Source: Xiphophorus maculatus
Lineage: Eukaryota > Chordata > Actinopteri > Cyprinodontiformes > Poeciliidae
DNA length: 64,000 nt
Direction: 5' to 3'
NCBI RefSeq assembly: GCF_002775205.1
Contig: NC_036445.1
Span: 3,864,802 to 3,928,801, forward strand
Position 1 is the stretch's first letter. Each line of letters opens with the position of its first letter. Under the pieces are notes generated by a model. The model searched no databases, had not been told where the DNA came from, and saw nothing but the letters and a program-made list of their open reading frames with translations. The position numbers and the translations under genes were made by a program. Below, one piece after another: positions 37,901 through 49,740 of the stretch.

Positions 37901-40900
37901 CTCAAAGTCTCTCAGTCTCTGCCCCCCTCCCCCCACCCTCTCATCCATAAGTCCCCGGTGATTCTCCGAGCTCTTGATGTACGAGACACAGATAATTTGT
38001 TCGATGCCGACCCTGATCCATTGTTGCTAGTTGTGCTTGTGGCAAATAAATTTTTCCATTAGGACCTAGAAACTGGGTCATTGTTTTCCATCTGGAAACA
38101 AATGCTCGATCCACACTATTTTAGTGTCGTTTCTAAGTGCTCCTTTGTTGTAGTGCAGTTTTGTTCTCATTTAACCCAGTTTTTGAAGTTGGTGGGAGAA
38201 ATACATGGAGAGTATTTGATGTTTCTTTCTTAAACACTGTTGGAAAAACTTTATTTCATTGACCCAACTGTATTAGTTTCATAAATTATGTTAGGTAAAA
38301 TATATTATTTGGAATTTCTGCAATACCTCACATATTACTGACCACTGGTGACTGCCAAGGGCTTAAAGCTGATCCCCTAAATCATCCATTGCAATCATTA
38401 AAGTCCAAGCTGCTGTCCGTAGAGTCTCATTTTATGATTTATTGTCTTACTGTCAAGGCCGTTGCTTGGTTAAGAAAGGAGCAGTGGTGCAGGAGAATTA
38501 AAAATGAATATCTTTGACCAATGTGCACAGCTGTACAAACTTGTTTTTACTAATAATTTGGAAAAACCGATTCAGCACTGAGGCTGTGTTTCTTCTTATT
38601 GTCTTTATTTGAGTGGAAACAATACATCAGGGATATTAAGAAGATGTGTGGCTCTATAGTGTAGAAAAAAAGGGGAAATTGTTATTTCTCTGGGCCTGCA
38701 CACTTAGTTATTCACACAGTATTCTCCCCTTTGTTTTAAATGAACCATTGAGCTAAATCCAGTTTTCAGCTAAATCCTATTAATATAGAACAGAAACCAT
38801 TTTGTTGGCATTCCTGATAATAATTCATCTTTATATTCAGAAATCAAAAATCGCAATGAAATTTTAAGAAAATTCCCACCTAATTTGAGTACATTTATTC
38901 AATGAAGGAAATTTTGACCAAGTCACTGCGGGGACAGTTATTGATAAGTCTAACAATCTAAAGATAATTGTAACTGAAGCTTTTGTCTTAAGAATTTATA
39001 CGAACTACTAATTTGTAAATCACAACTTTCTGTTTCTCTGGGGCATAAACATAATGCGACACAGATGCTCATTTCTTTTAGCCACTGGGGAAGACACATA
39101 TTTATCTCACCGTCACACACAATAAGCAGGATGCTAAAGAGGTACAAAAAAACCATGAGCTGCAGTAAAGAGGGTATTTTGGGTCAATAACTTTAAGCAG
39201 TTGTTTGGAGGCATTCCAGAGAAAGCCATTTCTGACTTGTCATCACAAATATAAAAAATATTTAAATATAAATAAAGTTTGCTAAACATTATTGGGGTGT
39301 GCTTTGATCAGTTTGATCTGTTTGAAAACAAAAACTCCATACGGAATTGGTGTAAATTAAAACATGACTGTGAAAAAGCCCTTTATTCCCACTGTTAAGT
39401 ATGGTGGAGGATACGTAACGCCCTGGGCCTAACTTTCTCTCAAATCTTTAACAGAATAGTGATCTTAAACGTATAAGCAACGACACAGAAAAATCTCACC
39501 ACACACAAAGCCAACCTTCGCCTGCAGCCAACATCAAGTCAAATGAAAAGACACTCTATAAAATAACACATATGATAATGTCTGTTTTTGGCCCTTTTAT
39601 ACCGTAAAGGCAAATTGGAAAGCTTTGGCAGTGATGTCTCTGTGAGTTCGTTAAGCAGAGTCCCGAGGCAGGATATAGAGACACGAGGTCGTTATGTTGG
39701 TCTCCAAACACCCAAACTTCAGCAGAAAGCAGCTCTGTTAGTCATTTTAAGCACTAATAGATCAGTGTCCTCCCTTTGGGCCTCACCTGGGAACAGAACA
39801 GGCAGCAGAAGTTTGGCCCAGTCTCAGTTTTCCAGTTAAGTGGCTCGAGGCTACGGGCGGGTGCGTCACAGCTGCACACATAGCCTCACATGGCCGTGCA
39901 TCCTGAAGTTTTTCAACCACAAGCAACTTCAGAGGCCTGGTAAAAATAGCTCCTACATTAGTTTTGAATTGCAAGATAACATTGAAGAATGCTGCATATA
40001 ATAGGGTAAGGCATAGCTGGATTTGGGGGATATGATTGGATTTCTACCTGATTGTGTGGTGCTCAGAGATGAGGGATGCGGCAGCGTTTGAAAAGTGTTT
40101 TTATTTCCATTTTATGTGCAGGAAAATGGACGGACCCCGAACGCCACGAGATGAAAGAAGACGAGCGCAACATAATGAAGGTGGGTAATTAGCGATGATT
40201 GTGGCTTTTGATTTCGTCTGATGGTCCAGCACAATGCAGCTGGGAGTGTTGAGGGGCCTAATGGAGCATTTTCTGTTGAAAATACTTCACCAAACCCTGT
40301 CATAATATGTTATTATAAGAGCAGATATACTTTTTTTTAAATGGCCACTAGAGGGTAATGCTGAGCTGTTGAACTTGGTCAGTTTGCTTGAAATCTAAAA
40401 GATCCAAGAAAAAAGAAAAATCTGGTTCCTCCAGGCAAAAATTACCTTCAGTAGAAAATAAATGTAGAGCTTATGCTGTTTTAAATTTTCTGCTCCTTGT
40501 TCCCTTTAATTAGTCGAAAGACGACGACGAGACAAAATCAATAACTGGATCGTCACGCTTTCCAAGATGATACCCGACTGCACTATGGACAGCACCAAGA
40601 CCGGAGCAGTAAGCCGTTTCGCTCTTGACATTTTTTTTTTTCTTTTTGTGCAGCCATTTTAAATTTCTGCCTTTCAGCCTTGTGACTGCAGTTGTGTCCC
40701 CCTCAGAGCAAAGGAGGCATCCTCTCTAAAGCTTGTGACTACATCCGTGACCTGCGGCAAAGCAACCAGCGACTGCAGGAGAGTCTGAAGGAAGTGGAGA
40801 GGATACAAGTGGACAATGAGTTGTGCAGGCAGCAGGTACTGATATCGGGCCTTGCTTCGAGCCTGCAAACGTGGCTTCAAGTGAAGTCTCAATGAGCTCA

Positions 40901-43723
40901 AGAATGCATAAAAAAAGACCTATAAATGATGATTCAAAACCTTCTTTTGAGGTGGTAGGGTGTAACAGATAAATAAATTTGCGCACAAACAGTCAACGGC
41001 AGCGGGCTGGATATGTGGCTGTGAAGATTGCTGCTGCTCTGAATAGATTGGTTTGGTGCTGCATTCAGCAAGAAAGTCTCAGAAGCATGAAATCCAGCCC
41101 AGCCCCATGTGCATCTTCATTTTTCCAAAACAAACCCCCTGGGATTCCAGGCTGTGTAGCTAATCATCACGGGCTGACAAAGAGGATCAAAGACTTTGCA
41201 CTCTTATAATGAGAAGTGTTACCTGACATCAGTGCTTTCAGAGGCAGTGGGGATGATATACTCGGGGGCTGTGTGAGAACTAAGTGCATCCTAATGCATT
41301 GAAAGTATTCTGAAATTCTGGAGCTCTTTATTTTGCCGCCCGTCTCCCCTTGAATCCAAGGCCTGCAAGGTGTTTGTCAATATATTTTTATTCCACTGCT
41401 CAAAGCCTCGTATCCTCTGCTCAGTCATGTGCTGAGGAAGCTACAGAGTCAGAATGGTGGGTTTTGGACAGGGGGTGTCTTTGAAAAGGTCTGCATGAAT
41501 TTCCCCTAATCCCAGGTATTCCACAAAGCTGCACTCCCATTAGCATAAGCCAGTTTACCTGTGCAAATAGAAAAAAAAAATGTTAGCTGCTGTAAACCGC
41601 GAGCTGCATTTACAGATGGGCCGCAGTAATGTAGATTAGCATGAAGAAGATTATATCAGTAGTTCAATTGAAAAAGTGAAGCTTCTATATTGAAAAAGTG
41701 TTCTACATCAGGTAGTCATTTCAGTTAATTTTGATTATTACAACTTGCAGCTAATGAAGATCCAAAATTTTGCTTTTCAGAAAATAAAAGAACTTCACCC
41801 AACTGAAAACTAGATTCATGTTCTGTACAGTAAATGCTCTCAATATTTTGGGCTTTTTTTTGTATGAATTACTCCCATCAGTGCAGCATATAGACATGAT
41901 CAGCCAGTGGCTCTGCTGGGTCAGGAAGAGGCTCAGCTTGCTTTCACTGCCTTCCAGCTTGTCTGGTTCCGGTGCTTCTCATCTTCCTCTTGACCCAGTG
42001 TCTGCAACCTTTGCAACCTAAAGAGACATTTCTACTCTGCTAAACCAAATAAAACTTATTTAGAACCACAAATGTCGCATGACTTACCAAAAAAGAAAAA
42101 AGTGTAACCTAAGATTTTAGATAAATAACTATAGAAAATTTGTCATTTTTAAAGAACCACAATTGTATTTCTGTTTAGAATTTAAAATAAAGATATACAT
42201 GGGATTTAGCAAAATGGACGGTTCTTCTTTTTTATTCTGTGGAACAGAAAAATATGTAAAAAAAATAAATAAATAAAATAAAAAAAGCACATAGATACCA
42301 ACCTAACAAGAAAATCAGATCTAAAAACATATTACTAATACTTTGTATTATTCTTTGTGAAAATTCAATGCAAGTATTGCAGGAATATACTGGGAAACTG
42401 TTTAAAAACTGCATTTGTTATTATATGTAAATGTAAAAATATCAACTGGTTCGTTTTAATTTTTAGCCTGTGTTATTAAGAGCCATATGGAAGGGTCAAA
42501 GAGGCACTTGTGGCTCTGCATCCGTTGGTTGTACACCCCTGCTCTTGATAATGCTCCATAGATTCTCTATTGGGTTTTGGTCAGTTCAAGTTCACTGACC
42601 GATTAAGCACAGTGACATCATAGTCATTAAGCCTGGTGTTGGTACTTTTGGCAGTCTGTTCAGATGTCAAATCTTGTTGGAAAATGAATCCAGCAGCTCC
42701 ATAAAGCTTGCTAGCAGCATAAATGAAGTGCTCTAAATGTCCGGTTATTCTTTGGACTTGATGGAACTGGACGACATGGACTTCCTTATTCATCGCTGAC
42801 TGTAGAAACTTCACATTGCAAAATTTATACCTCTACACTCTCTCACCAGGCTGTGGGACTTTGATTCCCAGATGAAATAGAAAAAAAAATATTTTCAACT
42901 GAATTTTTAAAATAAGACCCACAGGTTTTGTTCTTATTCCTGCAGCACCACTCTGATTAGGAGGGCAACTAGCTATTATTTTAGTTGTCAAATATTCTAT
43001 CGATTTTTCATTACATTAATGAAATAATGTATTTCATTATGATTAGAAATACATTAAAGGATATAAGCAAGAAAATAATTCAATTACCTTTGTAAATAAG
43101 AAAATAAGCATTAACAATTATTCTCAATTAATTAGTTAACGATTATTTCAGTAATGGAATCATCATTTAATCATTTCAGCTGCACTTCTGATAAATTCCA
43201 TGATTGAGGTGTGGCTGTTCACAAGCTTGTAGCTTTAAGCATTTCAGGCATAGATCATGCTTTGTGATGTTCAATCTAACTCTTGATAGCTGTTATCTCC
43301 TTTATTTCATTTTTTTTTTGTACAACAGATTTTCGTTTTGCTCAACTTCCATTGATATTTCTGAGCACAGTGACTGTGCTGATTTTTCCCTATGGTTTCA
43401 TAGCCCATAATGTAATATTTATGACATTTTATGTGTTTAATTTAATATTCTTGGTTTCAGAGAAACTGAGTTTAGAGTTGAGTCACTAAAATTAACTGAA
43501 ATAAGCACTTAAGATCCATTACACTGATGGGTGTAATGGATCTGTTTCCTGTAGAATTTCAGTTTGATCAAATTCCTGAAGTACAACAACTTTTTGTTGT
43601 TTTGTTGACGGTCTAAATTCCTCTGTTTTTAAGATTGAGGAGCTGAAGAACGAGAACGCGTTGCTCCGGGCGCAGCTCCAGCAGCATGGCATCGAGACTG
43701 TCGGAGAGACGCCGCCGCAATAA
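25973..43723 (+). CDS. usf2: Upstream stimulatory factor 2 (bHLH-leucine zipper)
   Basis: Eleven coding exons: 25973-26007, 26468-26508, 28037-28143, 30689-30808, 33007-33160, 35738-35825, 37760-37798, 40122-40180, 40514-40608, 40707-40835 and 43634-43723 (TAA). All phases agree, giving 318 aa (human USF2 is 346). The protein is a nuclear factor that binds CACGTG as USF1/USF2 dimers. Visible parts are the N-terminal activation region (GFGDHNIQYQFRTE; VTYRVVQVTD), the USF-specific region (VIQNPFSNGG; QFYVMMTPPDV; RTIAPRTQPY), the basic region (RRRAQHNEVERRRRDKINNW), helix-loop-helix (SKGGILSKACDYIRDLRQ) and a C-terminal zipper (LKNENALLRAQLQQ). The NPFSNGGSP and RFAYFPA blocks favour USF2 over USF1. 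The human segment before AVIQNPF has no counterpart found. Exon 7 (39 nt) keeps the frame whether used or skipped (305 aa without it). Confidence 0.96.
26700..27700 (-). mobile_element. Old Tc1 element of the Sleeping Beauty-like group
   Basis: In usf2 intron 2. The left end resembles the Sleeping Beauty-type terminal sequence (CAGAAGTTTACATAAATTTC). The body follows the antisense transposase order of that group: AAAATTGAGATCAGGAGTTT, TCATGATGCCATCTGTTTTG, CACACAACATGCTGC, CCAAGGATGACCCAGACTTG, then AATTAACCTATCAGAAACTT. The transposase would read on the minus strand and is broken by stops and indels. Outer borders are approximate. Confidence 0.75.
28440..29470 (+). mobile_element. Degenerate Tc1-like transposon in usf2 intron 3
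   Basis: Same broad family as the copy in etfb. It begins with the terminal segment GTTTTATTGGGATTTCATGT. It continues with transposase-region pieces AGGTCAGATGAAGCCAAATT, CATACAAAACGCTATGTGTG and AGAGTTGATGGGAAGTTAGA. It is interrupted by a separate hAT-type MITE at 28705-28879. No frame remains. Confidence 0.7.
28705..28879. mobile_element. hAT-type MITE nested in a Tc1 relic
   Basis: Inverted ends of about 40 bases: CAGCGGTCTGCAACTCCAGT at the left, and CAGGAGTCTGTAACTCCAGT read inwards from the right. The flanking 8-base blocks ATGTAGGC (28697-28704) and ATGCAGTC (28880-28887) agree at six of eight positions, as expected for an aged hAT target duplication. Confidence 0.75.
31300..31430. 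repeat. Possible retroposon fragment
   Basis: A moderately GC-rich patch in usf2 intron 4 with GGGATATGTAGTCCTTCCAG and AGTTCTGGGTCTGCTCTGGG, wording often found in fish LINE-derived repeats. The identification is weak. Confidence 0.3.
32195..32620. repeat. AT-rich MITE-like repeat
   Basis: It begins TTAGGGCTGCAACTAAAGAG and ends near AATTGCTTCAACTGCGATCG, with AATTAATC-type inner repeats. This is the look of a common fish AT-rich MITE. Ends match poorly, so the borders are tentative. Confidence 0.4.
33602..33637. repeat. Perfect 13-bp inverted repeat
   Basis: ACAAGTGGTGTCC (33602-33614) is repeated inverted at 33625-33637 across 10 bases, in usf2 intron 5. The arms contain CACTTG, an NK2-like or E-box-like core, but this may be chance. 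Confidence 0.6.
35061..35135. repeat. Nested foldback in usf2 intron 5
   Basis: Bases 35061-35077 pair with 35119-35135 nearly perfectly (GTCTCTAAAGAATCTA against its inverted copy). Inside them a second perfect stem, GATCTAA (35088-35094) with TTAGATC (35100-35106), forms the tip. It looks like a small foldback relic. Confidence 0.6.
36760..37330 (-). mobile_element. Tc1-like deletion derivative in usf2 intron 6
   Basis: Both ends resemble the same fish Tc1 terminus: CCATACCCCTTGAGCTGTTT with ACATTTTATTGGGATTTTAT at the left, and ACTTTATGTTGGTCTGTCGC to AAAGGGTATGAATACTTGCA at the right, inverted. The middle keeps TTTGACTGGGCCATCCTAAC and CCCCAGTCTTTTGCA from the antisense transposase. No ORF survives. 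Confidence 0.7.
37760..37798 (+). CDS. usf2: 39-nt in-frame exon of usf2 (possible cassette)
   Basis: A short exon with a good acceptor (TTTGCCGTTCGCAG) and donor (CTG then GTGAGG). It adds 13 residues (DENELLQHEGLNW) between the USF-specific region and the basic region. Its length divides by three, and skipping it joins the flanking exons in frame (YPA then KMDGPRTPRD), which matches the mammalian USF1/USF2 layout. It could be an alternative exon; I know no mammalian counterpart. Confidence 0.6.
41880..42870 (-). mobile_element. Tc1-like transposase relic, interrupted by a hAT MITE
   Basis: In usf2 intron 10. The minus-strand frame at 42581-42814 contains GFIFQQDLTSEQTAKSTN, matching the FQQD segment around the second catalytic Asp of Tc1 transposases, then NDYDVTVL. 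Wording on both sides of the hAT insert (CTTCTCATCTTCCTCTTGAC | AATGCTCCATAGATTCTCTA) reads as one continuous element when the insert is removed. Stops and losses leave it inactive. Confidence 0.7.
41995..42541. mobile_element. hAT-type non-autonomous element
   Basis: A 547-bp insert with imperfect inverted ends (CCAGTGTCTGCAACC; CAGGGGTGTACAACC read inwards). It is flanked by CTCTTGAC and CTCTTGAT, an 8-base target duplication with one change. The inside has repeats of the kind AAGAGCCATATGG and GGCACTTGTGGCTCTGCA, typical of abundant fish hAT MITEs. It sits within a Tc1-like relic. Confidence 0.75.
42955..43200. repeat. AT-rich MITE-like repeat
   Basis: It resembles the repeat at 32195-32620, with short AATTAATTAGTTAACGATTA-type blocks and a GCAACTAGCT / CAGCTGCA border pair. 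It contains a small perfect hairpin (AATGAAATA with TATTTCATT). Tentative. Confidence 0.35.
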
Positions 43724-46500
43724 CGGAGACGAAAGCAACAGTCAGGAGCACCGACCACTTAAACGTGTCACTGATGCTGTAGGTGAGGAGAGAAAAAGCA
43801 GACACGACGATTGGAAAAAGACTTGTTGGAGAATCACTTTGTCTTTAGTGATTCCCTCCTTCTCCAGCTTCCGGGTCACGAACCCTTCACCAGCCATTTG
43901 TGGCTGCACTTGACTGTTCTAGTCCTATCGAGATAACCACCCGTTGCAGCTCAGTAGAAGTGTACTCCAAGAAAACATGTCCTCTCACCTCCGTCGGAGT
44001 GCTGTACCAGCACTAGCTATGAAACAGAACCTCTGCTGAACTTATCCTGTGATTCATATTTATGTAGCCTCACTAATGGACTATGGGTTTTGTTATCTAA
44101 GTTTGTTTCTTGTGAGTTCCCGTTTCTCGCCATTCTTAATTTTTTCATATTTCCTGCTTTTATCCTGTTTGTGGTTTTTAGTTCTGTATTAATAAGTTGT
44201 TTTTAGCTCATATAATTTATTAGTCTGCTTGCTGACAGAAGACTTGACGGAGACCAGTTACGGTGAAAATCATGCACGACCCCCCCAGCGGAGCGGGCTG
44301 AATTTTAAAAGCGAGAGAACGTCAAAAGTTTGCAAAACAGGATTCTGAGAGACGAAAATAATGTGACACACATATTTTACCTACATCCAAAGACAAACGA
44401 GCCGATGCCTCCGGGCAGATTCATGTAAAATACGACTTCTCATGTTTTAATACAGATGTTATAGAATGTTAGAGCGGATTATTTCTGGGAGTCAACAATC
44501 AATAACTCATTAACTCCATGCTGGCCCTCCGTCATACTTATTACCATGAAGTGTGTGCAATCTTGAAGCTTGATTTGAGGTTTAAAAAAAAAAAAAAAAG
44601 AGCGGGGTATACTTGAAATGTTGGGCATTTGCTTGATTGAAGAAAGTCAAAACAAATCACTTGTAAAGTTCCGATTATTTAAATTGTATTTAAGTAAAAA
44701 CATACAAGAGCAGAACAAGCAGACGATTTCCAGCTGAGCACTTTGGACTGTTAGCTGGAGAGCAATGCAGTACAAGCCTTTGCCAAACCATATTCAGGTA
44801 CCGTGGGTTTATTTTTACTTTTTATTCACATCTGATTAAGCTGCATCTCAAAATGTGCAGGAATGTCTCCCCATTTGCTTTATTGCAAGATGTTTGCACC
44901 TATTTTGGTGGTGCAAATCTTCAGATGGAGCTCCACGTGCAGAGAGTGAAGCACCCTGGAGAGCAGCGCTCAAAGACTCTGCTTACTACGAAGAAAGCAT
45001 GCAGAGAAATCGTGTTACACTTTTTTTAGCCGAGCACAATTTGTTCTCCAGGAAAACCGAGAACAATTCAGATGGAAACTCCCATTTTCTGAACTATAAG
45101 AAAATCGAACTGGTTATACCAGTGATTCAAGTCAATATTAACACTGTTGACAAGTTTTTTTATTTTATTTTATTTTTCTTTTAATGAATATACATGATGT
45201 GTTTTTATTTTTATTTTTTATTGCTTGCGGTGGTAGGAATAAAAATGGGGGAACAAAGCTAAGAGTTGGAGCGGCTCATTAAAGCTCGGTCGCTTCTCCC
45301 CTGTTAACATCTCAGGATTTAGCAAAGCAAAACCAATACTGAAACCTTTGGCAAAATTATGAAGGCTATCACATTTAAATATCTACAAGACTGTAAGTTA
45401 ACAGCTTGAGATCCGACAGTGCTGTTCTGCTACAACTACTATATTCAAATCTAATAGATCTGGTGCAGGTGGCTCATCTAAGAAGCGGGTCTCTCAGCCA
45501 AAGTCGAGTGACTGATGTGCAGTAGGAATTTTTTTTTTTCTTTTTACGTCCTTTATTTTTACACCTCAGTCAGAGGAGAGCGGAGAATGTAAAGAGCTAA
45601 ATATTTGTTTTAGAAGGTTGATCTCCACAAATGAGAGGTCATTTGTGTGCGATTCCTTTTGATTTTTCTTTGTTGTTCTTTATGTTTTCTTTGAGACGAA
45701 AAAACAAAAGAAAGAAAGCTCCCTTTGTGTAGCAGCCTCACTGTTCTCAGGTTAGAGACATCTTTTCTAAATAAAATGGTGAAAAATAAAACTTTCACTT
45801 GCTGATAGCCTTGACTGGTTGTGGTTCATTGTCCTTGCTCAGCCTTTAGAGGGACCGATTAAAATGTGTTATTTCTGTTGTGAATCTGAGGTTGACTTTC
45901 TTATGTGCCAGGCTGTTAATTAGCGCCACGATGAAAACGTGTTATATTTTGGGTGGGTTAGGAGGAGAAAATTTAATTAATTTCCTCACAACTCTTCAAC
46001 TGCAAGACTTTAGAAATTTTATTTATTCAAATTTAGTCTCAAGGGTGGTGCTGAATAAAGTGAATTATAATTAAAATAGCTTAAAGCTGTATTCTGATTT
46101 GTTTCGACAAATCAGCTGTTAAAAAAAAATATGTTCATGCACTTTTATGTCTTCCATCTCCCCGTGAGATGAAACTTTATCCATCAATGGGATCATTTAA
46201 AAATGTGATCTCAATGGCTTTCATATTAAGCCCTAATTTAAAGACCACAGGGATTTCTTAATGGCCTCTGGGACATTTACTGCAGCTGTAACAGTTCTGT
46301 AACTTCTCCAAAATCTATTAGAATTTATAGACTGAGTAATTGGTCATCCACTGAAAAATTGGGTTTACCCTCTGCAAAGCTCAGTTGCAATTTCTTGCAC
46401 GAGTTTTCATAACCATTGAACTTTATCACATTTTATAAAAACAAATAAGAATTACTGGGATTTTATAGCCATCAGTGATCATTGAAGGATAAACCTACTG
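43724..46500. other. usf2 3' region and intergenic DNA
   Basis: Contains the usf2 3' UTR of unknown length. AATAAA-type signals occur near 45238, 45769 and 45784. Nothing else coding is evident; the open frame at 44855-45184 has no family resemblance. Confidence 0.4.
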
Positions 46501-46504
46501 ACTT

Positions 46505-46760
46505 AGACTGACTTTATTGTCATTTTGCATGCACAGGGTGTATACAGAACAAAATTTCGCTGCATACGGCTCAGAACAATGTTTGAGATTCCAATGTTAT
46601 GAGGTTACTCCAGAATAAAATAAAATACAATATAAAATATAAATGTAAATATAATATATAAAGTGCAGGAATGACAGTAAAATAGAAGTTATTTAGCTAT
46701 GTACATGTACAAGGTATGAAGTGGAGACCAGTTTTTGAGTGCAGTCCAGTTAAGAGTTCA
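46505..46760. repeat. Dispersed repeat, unclassified
   Basis: The opening (GACTTTATTGTCATTTTGCA, then AACAAAATTTCGCTGCATAC) matches a motif found many times in fish genomes, followed by an AT-rich stretch and AAAGTGCAGGAATGACAGT. The class is uncertain. Confidence 0.45.
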
Positions 46761-46910
46761 ATTCTGACATTTATTTTAAAATTTTGGAAGTGTAAGTCCG
46801 TAGAACCATCTTTTATTCCAGTTGCATCTGTAAGTTATTCTGAGTATGAATTAACTTTGCACATGCTTCTGAATTTAATAGAGACCATCTTTGAACATAT
46901 GAATAAGTTT

Positions 46911-47108
46911 GTTTTTTTTGTCCCTCCACGGGGCCTTTTTGTGGGCTCTAGTGTCCCTTTTACGAAAGTAGGCTGACAGGAATGGGGAAGGAGAGGAGGG
47001 AAGACAGGCGGCAAATGTCGTGGGGTCTTGGAGTCGAACCCGCGACGGCCGCGTCAAGGCCTCCAAATATGGGTCGCGCTAACCGCTACGCCATCACGGC
47101 ACGCCCCA
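46911..47108 (-). mobile_element. tRNA-derived SINE, full length
   Basis: Read on the minus strand, it begins GGGCGTGCCGTGATGGCGTA, has a tRNA-like A box (TGGCGTAGCGGTTAGCG) and B box (GGTTCGACTCC at 47030-47040), then a non-tRNA body and an A-rich tail. It is flanked by perfect 17-base target duplications, AACATATGAATAAGTTT at 46894-46910 and 47109-47125. The intact duplication points to recent L1-type endonuclease-driven insertion. Confidence 0.9.
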
Positions 47109-47125
47109 AACATATGAATAAGTTT

Positions 47126-49500
47126 TGACCTAAAAATATACAATGCTTGGATCAAAACCTATTCCTCCAAAGTCTCACGTTTAAACATGTTTGTAGAACA
47201 TTGAAACTTGCAGTTGTGATATGGCAACATGGGGAAAAAGCTCAAAAGGTATAAATACTAATATAAAACAATGAAAGCATATCCATATTGCAGGCATTTT
47301 GACATATGATGCCTTCAAAAAAGCATCCTTTTGTTTTTTTTTCCCCCTCGGGAGAAAGATTGCCTTTCAGACTAATTTTATTTAACCAACACATTACCAG
47401 AGTTTTCAGTGTAGTCATTGGATTTGAACCATTGCTAAGAATTTTCAGTATAGTTTTTGTTTGAGGACATAAAGTAGTTTAAGTTAACTAATCACTGGTT
47501 AAATGTGTGAATTATTCAAGATTTGTAAATCAAATCTAGAGTAACAAATGTGATATTTTTGGACACCGTTTTCTAAAAGAATGTGGGCTCCTCCTGTTAA
47601 ACTGTTCAACGCAAAATAAACTGTCACATAATTTAGAGACCAGTCAATGAAAAATTGACTGAAGTCAGATTTCATTTCTCCATGCTACTGAGATATGAAA
47701 CATTTCTGTTTCTCATTGAGAGCAGCAGTGGCTTGACTTTTTTCTTAAGTATTTTTTAGGGTTAACCACTGTTGAATGTACATCTTTTTTCCTGCTCCAT
47801 ATTTCGTCTTTTTTTTCCCAGTACCTTTAAACATACACAGCCAACCAGGCAGGCGTCTGTGTGTCGCCAGGTCTGTTTGAAGTGGATGATCTCTGATCCT
47901 ATGTGCCTCCCTGATTGGGACATGCGTGCGCTCCGTCTCGCTGACTCTCGTCTTTCACCGCAAACTAAAAAATAAAAAAAAGATGACTTTGAAAAAACTT
48001 GGTTGGGAATGTTAAATTAAATGCCATGCGAACAGCGTTATTTCCCAAAAAATAATATAAGGCAAGTAATAGAGAATGTGACCTTCACCCCTTGGTTCTG
48101 ATAATGCACTTACAATTAATTGACATATTAATTGAAAGAGGAAAGCTTTGAGCTATGAATTGTTATTGCTGAAATTAATTTTAATTGGATTTAATGCAGA
48201 GGTCAGTGGTGATAAGTGGTGAAGCAAAACTATTGCAGAGAATGCTCTGTGAAGGTCTATATGTGTTTGTATAAAATCATATCTTTCCAAGTGCATGGCT
48301 GACTGATTTCTATTGAAGTCATACTGGCCAAAATATTTTACTGTATAAGGCACAATTTTATGCCCTGCAGGCTTTTTCTTACCTTTGTGCTTCCTTAGCA
48401 ACAGGAGCGTGCTGTCGAGAGGGACGTACTGACTGCTGCCTCAAACTCGTTCACATTTCTTTCTCTCAGAAGTAATTTTTCTGGAAAAGGCCACAAATCC
48501 TTTTCAATCAAGTCTTGTACACATTTATTTTCTTTTTACTTCACCTTGAATTTATATCATTAGCATCAGCAGCAAAACAAATGGGATGTGAAAACTCCTC
48601 CGTTTTTGAGGGTTTTAAATAAATGTCAATATGCATTTTACAAAATATGTGCCAAAATGCACAAACCACGTGAATGTTTCGAAATAAAGAATCTGGCCTT
48701 TTATTAGACAGATTATTTTGATCAGAAGAATTTCACAAACTGATCATCAGTATTTCAAATCACCTCTACATTAACATGTTTTTTTTCAAAGTTTACTGAT
48801 TTGAAATCTGGAAGCTAAATGTTAAAGATAATCACAGTAGCCTCACAAAAAAGACAGCAAATGTAAAAGTGTTTTGCTGTGAGAGAACATTGCCCTAAAA
48901 CAAGAAACTTAAAAATCCAGAGGATTTCCAAAGCAACGTCCAAACAGCAGGTAAAATCAAAGTGGAAATGACAAACTTAGTTGCCACTGTATTAGGTATA
49001 CCTATTTCTTCAACTGCCAATAAGTTCATTTATTAGTTTATTTATTATAGCAACAAGTGTTGTGGGTAAACAAATATGGGCTTCAAAAACTATTGCAAAA
49101 GTAATCTGCAATACTTGTTCCTAGCTTTACTTTCACATTCACAGCGCAGCAGCCCGATGCATTCAGGCATCCATATAAGTGAAGAAGACTTAGGTTTAAA
49201 CTGTGAATGGAGAGGAAAGCAGATTTAACTGACTTTGACTTTTGGTGCCAGAGGGTCTGCTATGAGTATTTAAGAAAAAGCTCATCCATTGGGATTTTCA
49301 AAGTCAGCCATTTCCAAAACAGAGAAAATACCCAGTTTTGTAGAAGAACATGGGCAGACTGGTTTGAATTGATGGAATGGCAAAAATAGCTGGAATAAAC
49401 ATATGTTACAATCAGGGTATGCAGAACATCTCTGGACTAAAAGCATAACTAATTGATCCTTGAAACATCTGCACTACAGCAGCAGAAAACCACACTGGGT
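47126..49500. other. Intergenic, nothing recognised
   Basis: AT-rich DNA without a supported gene, RNA or mobile element. Open frames at 47772-47975 and 48153-48401 have no family resemblance. Confidence 0.4.
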
Positions 49501-49541
49501 GCCACTTTTGTCAGCTAAGAAGATGAAACTTAGACTCTGGT

Positions 49542-49740
49542 TCATTCAGTCTTACCTTTGTAATTTTGACAGTGTAACATAACATGCTCTACTGTCTCAT
49601 CAACTCCACAGTATTCACACTTACCATTGCAGTGTCTCACCAAATTAAAAAGAGTGCTACTTAGCCTAACATGCCTAAATCTGAGAGCAGATATTATTGT
49701 CTCTTTTCTCTTCCTCCTCGCCGTGCTTCTCATTTCTCCA
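49542..49740 (-). mobile_element. LINE ORF2 C-terminal fragment (zinc knuckle)
   Basis: The minus-strand frame carries SALRFRHVRLSSTLFNLVRH followed by CEYCGVDETVEHVMLHC, the Cx2C...Hx4C domain at the C-terminus of several non-LTR retrotransposon ORF2 proteins. Only about 63 residues remain, and no reverse transcriptase was found alongside. It is a 5'-truncated relic. Confidence 0.65.

Noticed and set aside
47030-47100. tRNA gene (A and B boxes)
   Set aside because: The tRNA-like part is the head of a SINE with target duplications; it lacks a clean cloverleaf. The same applies at 58234-58310.
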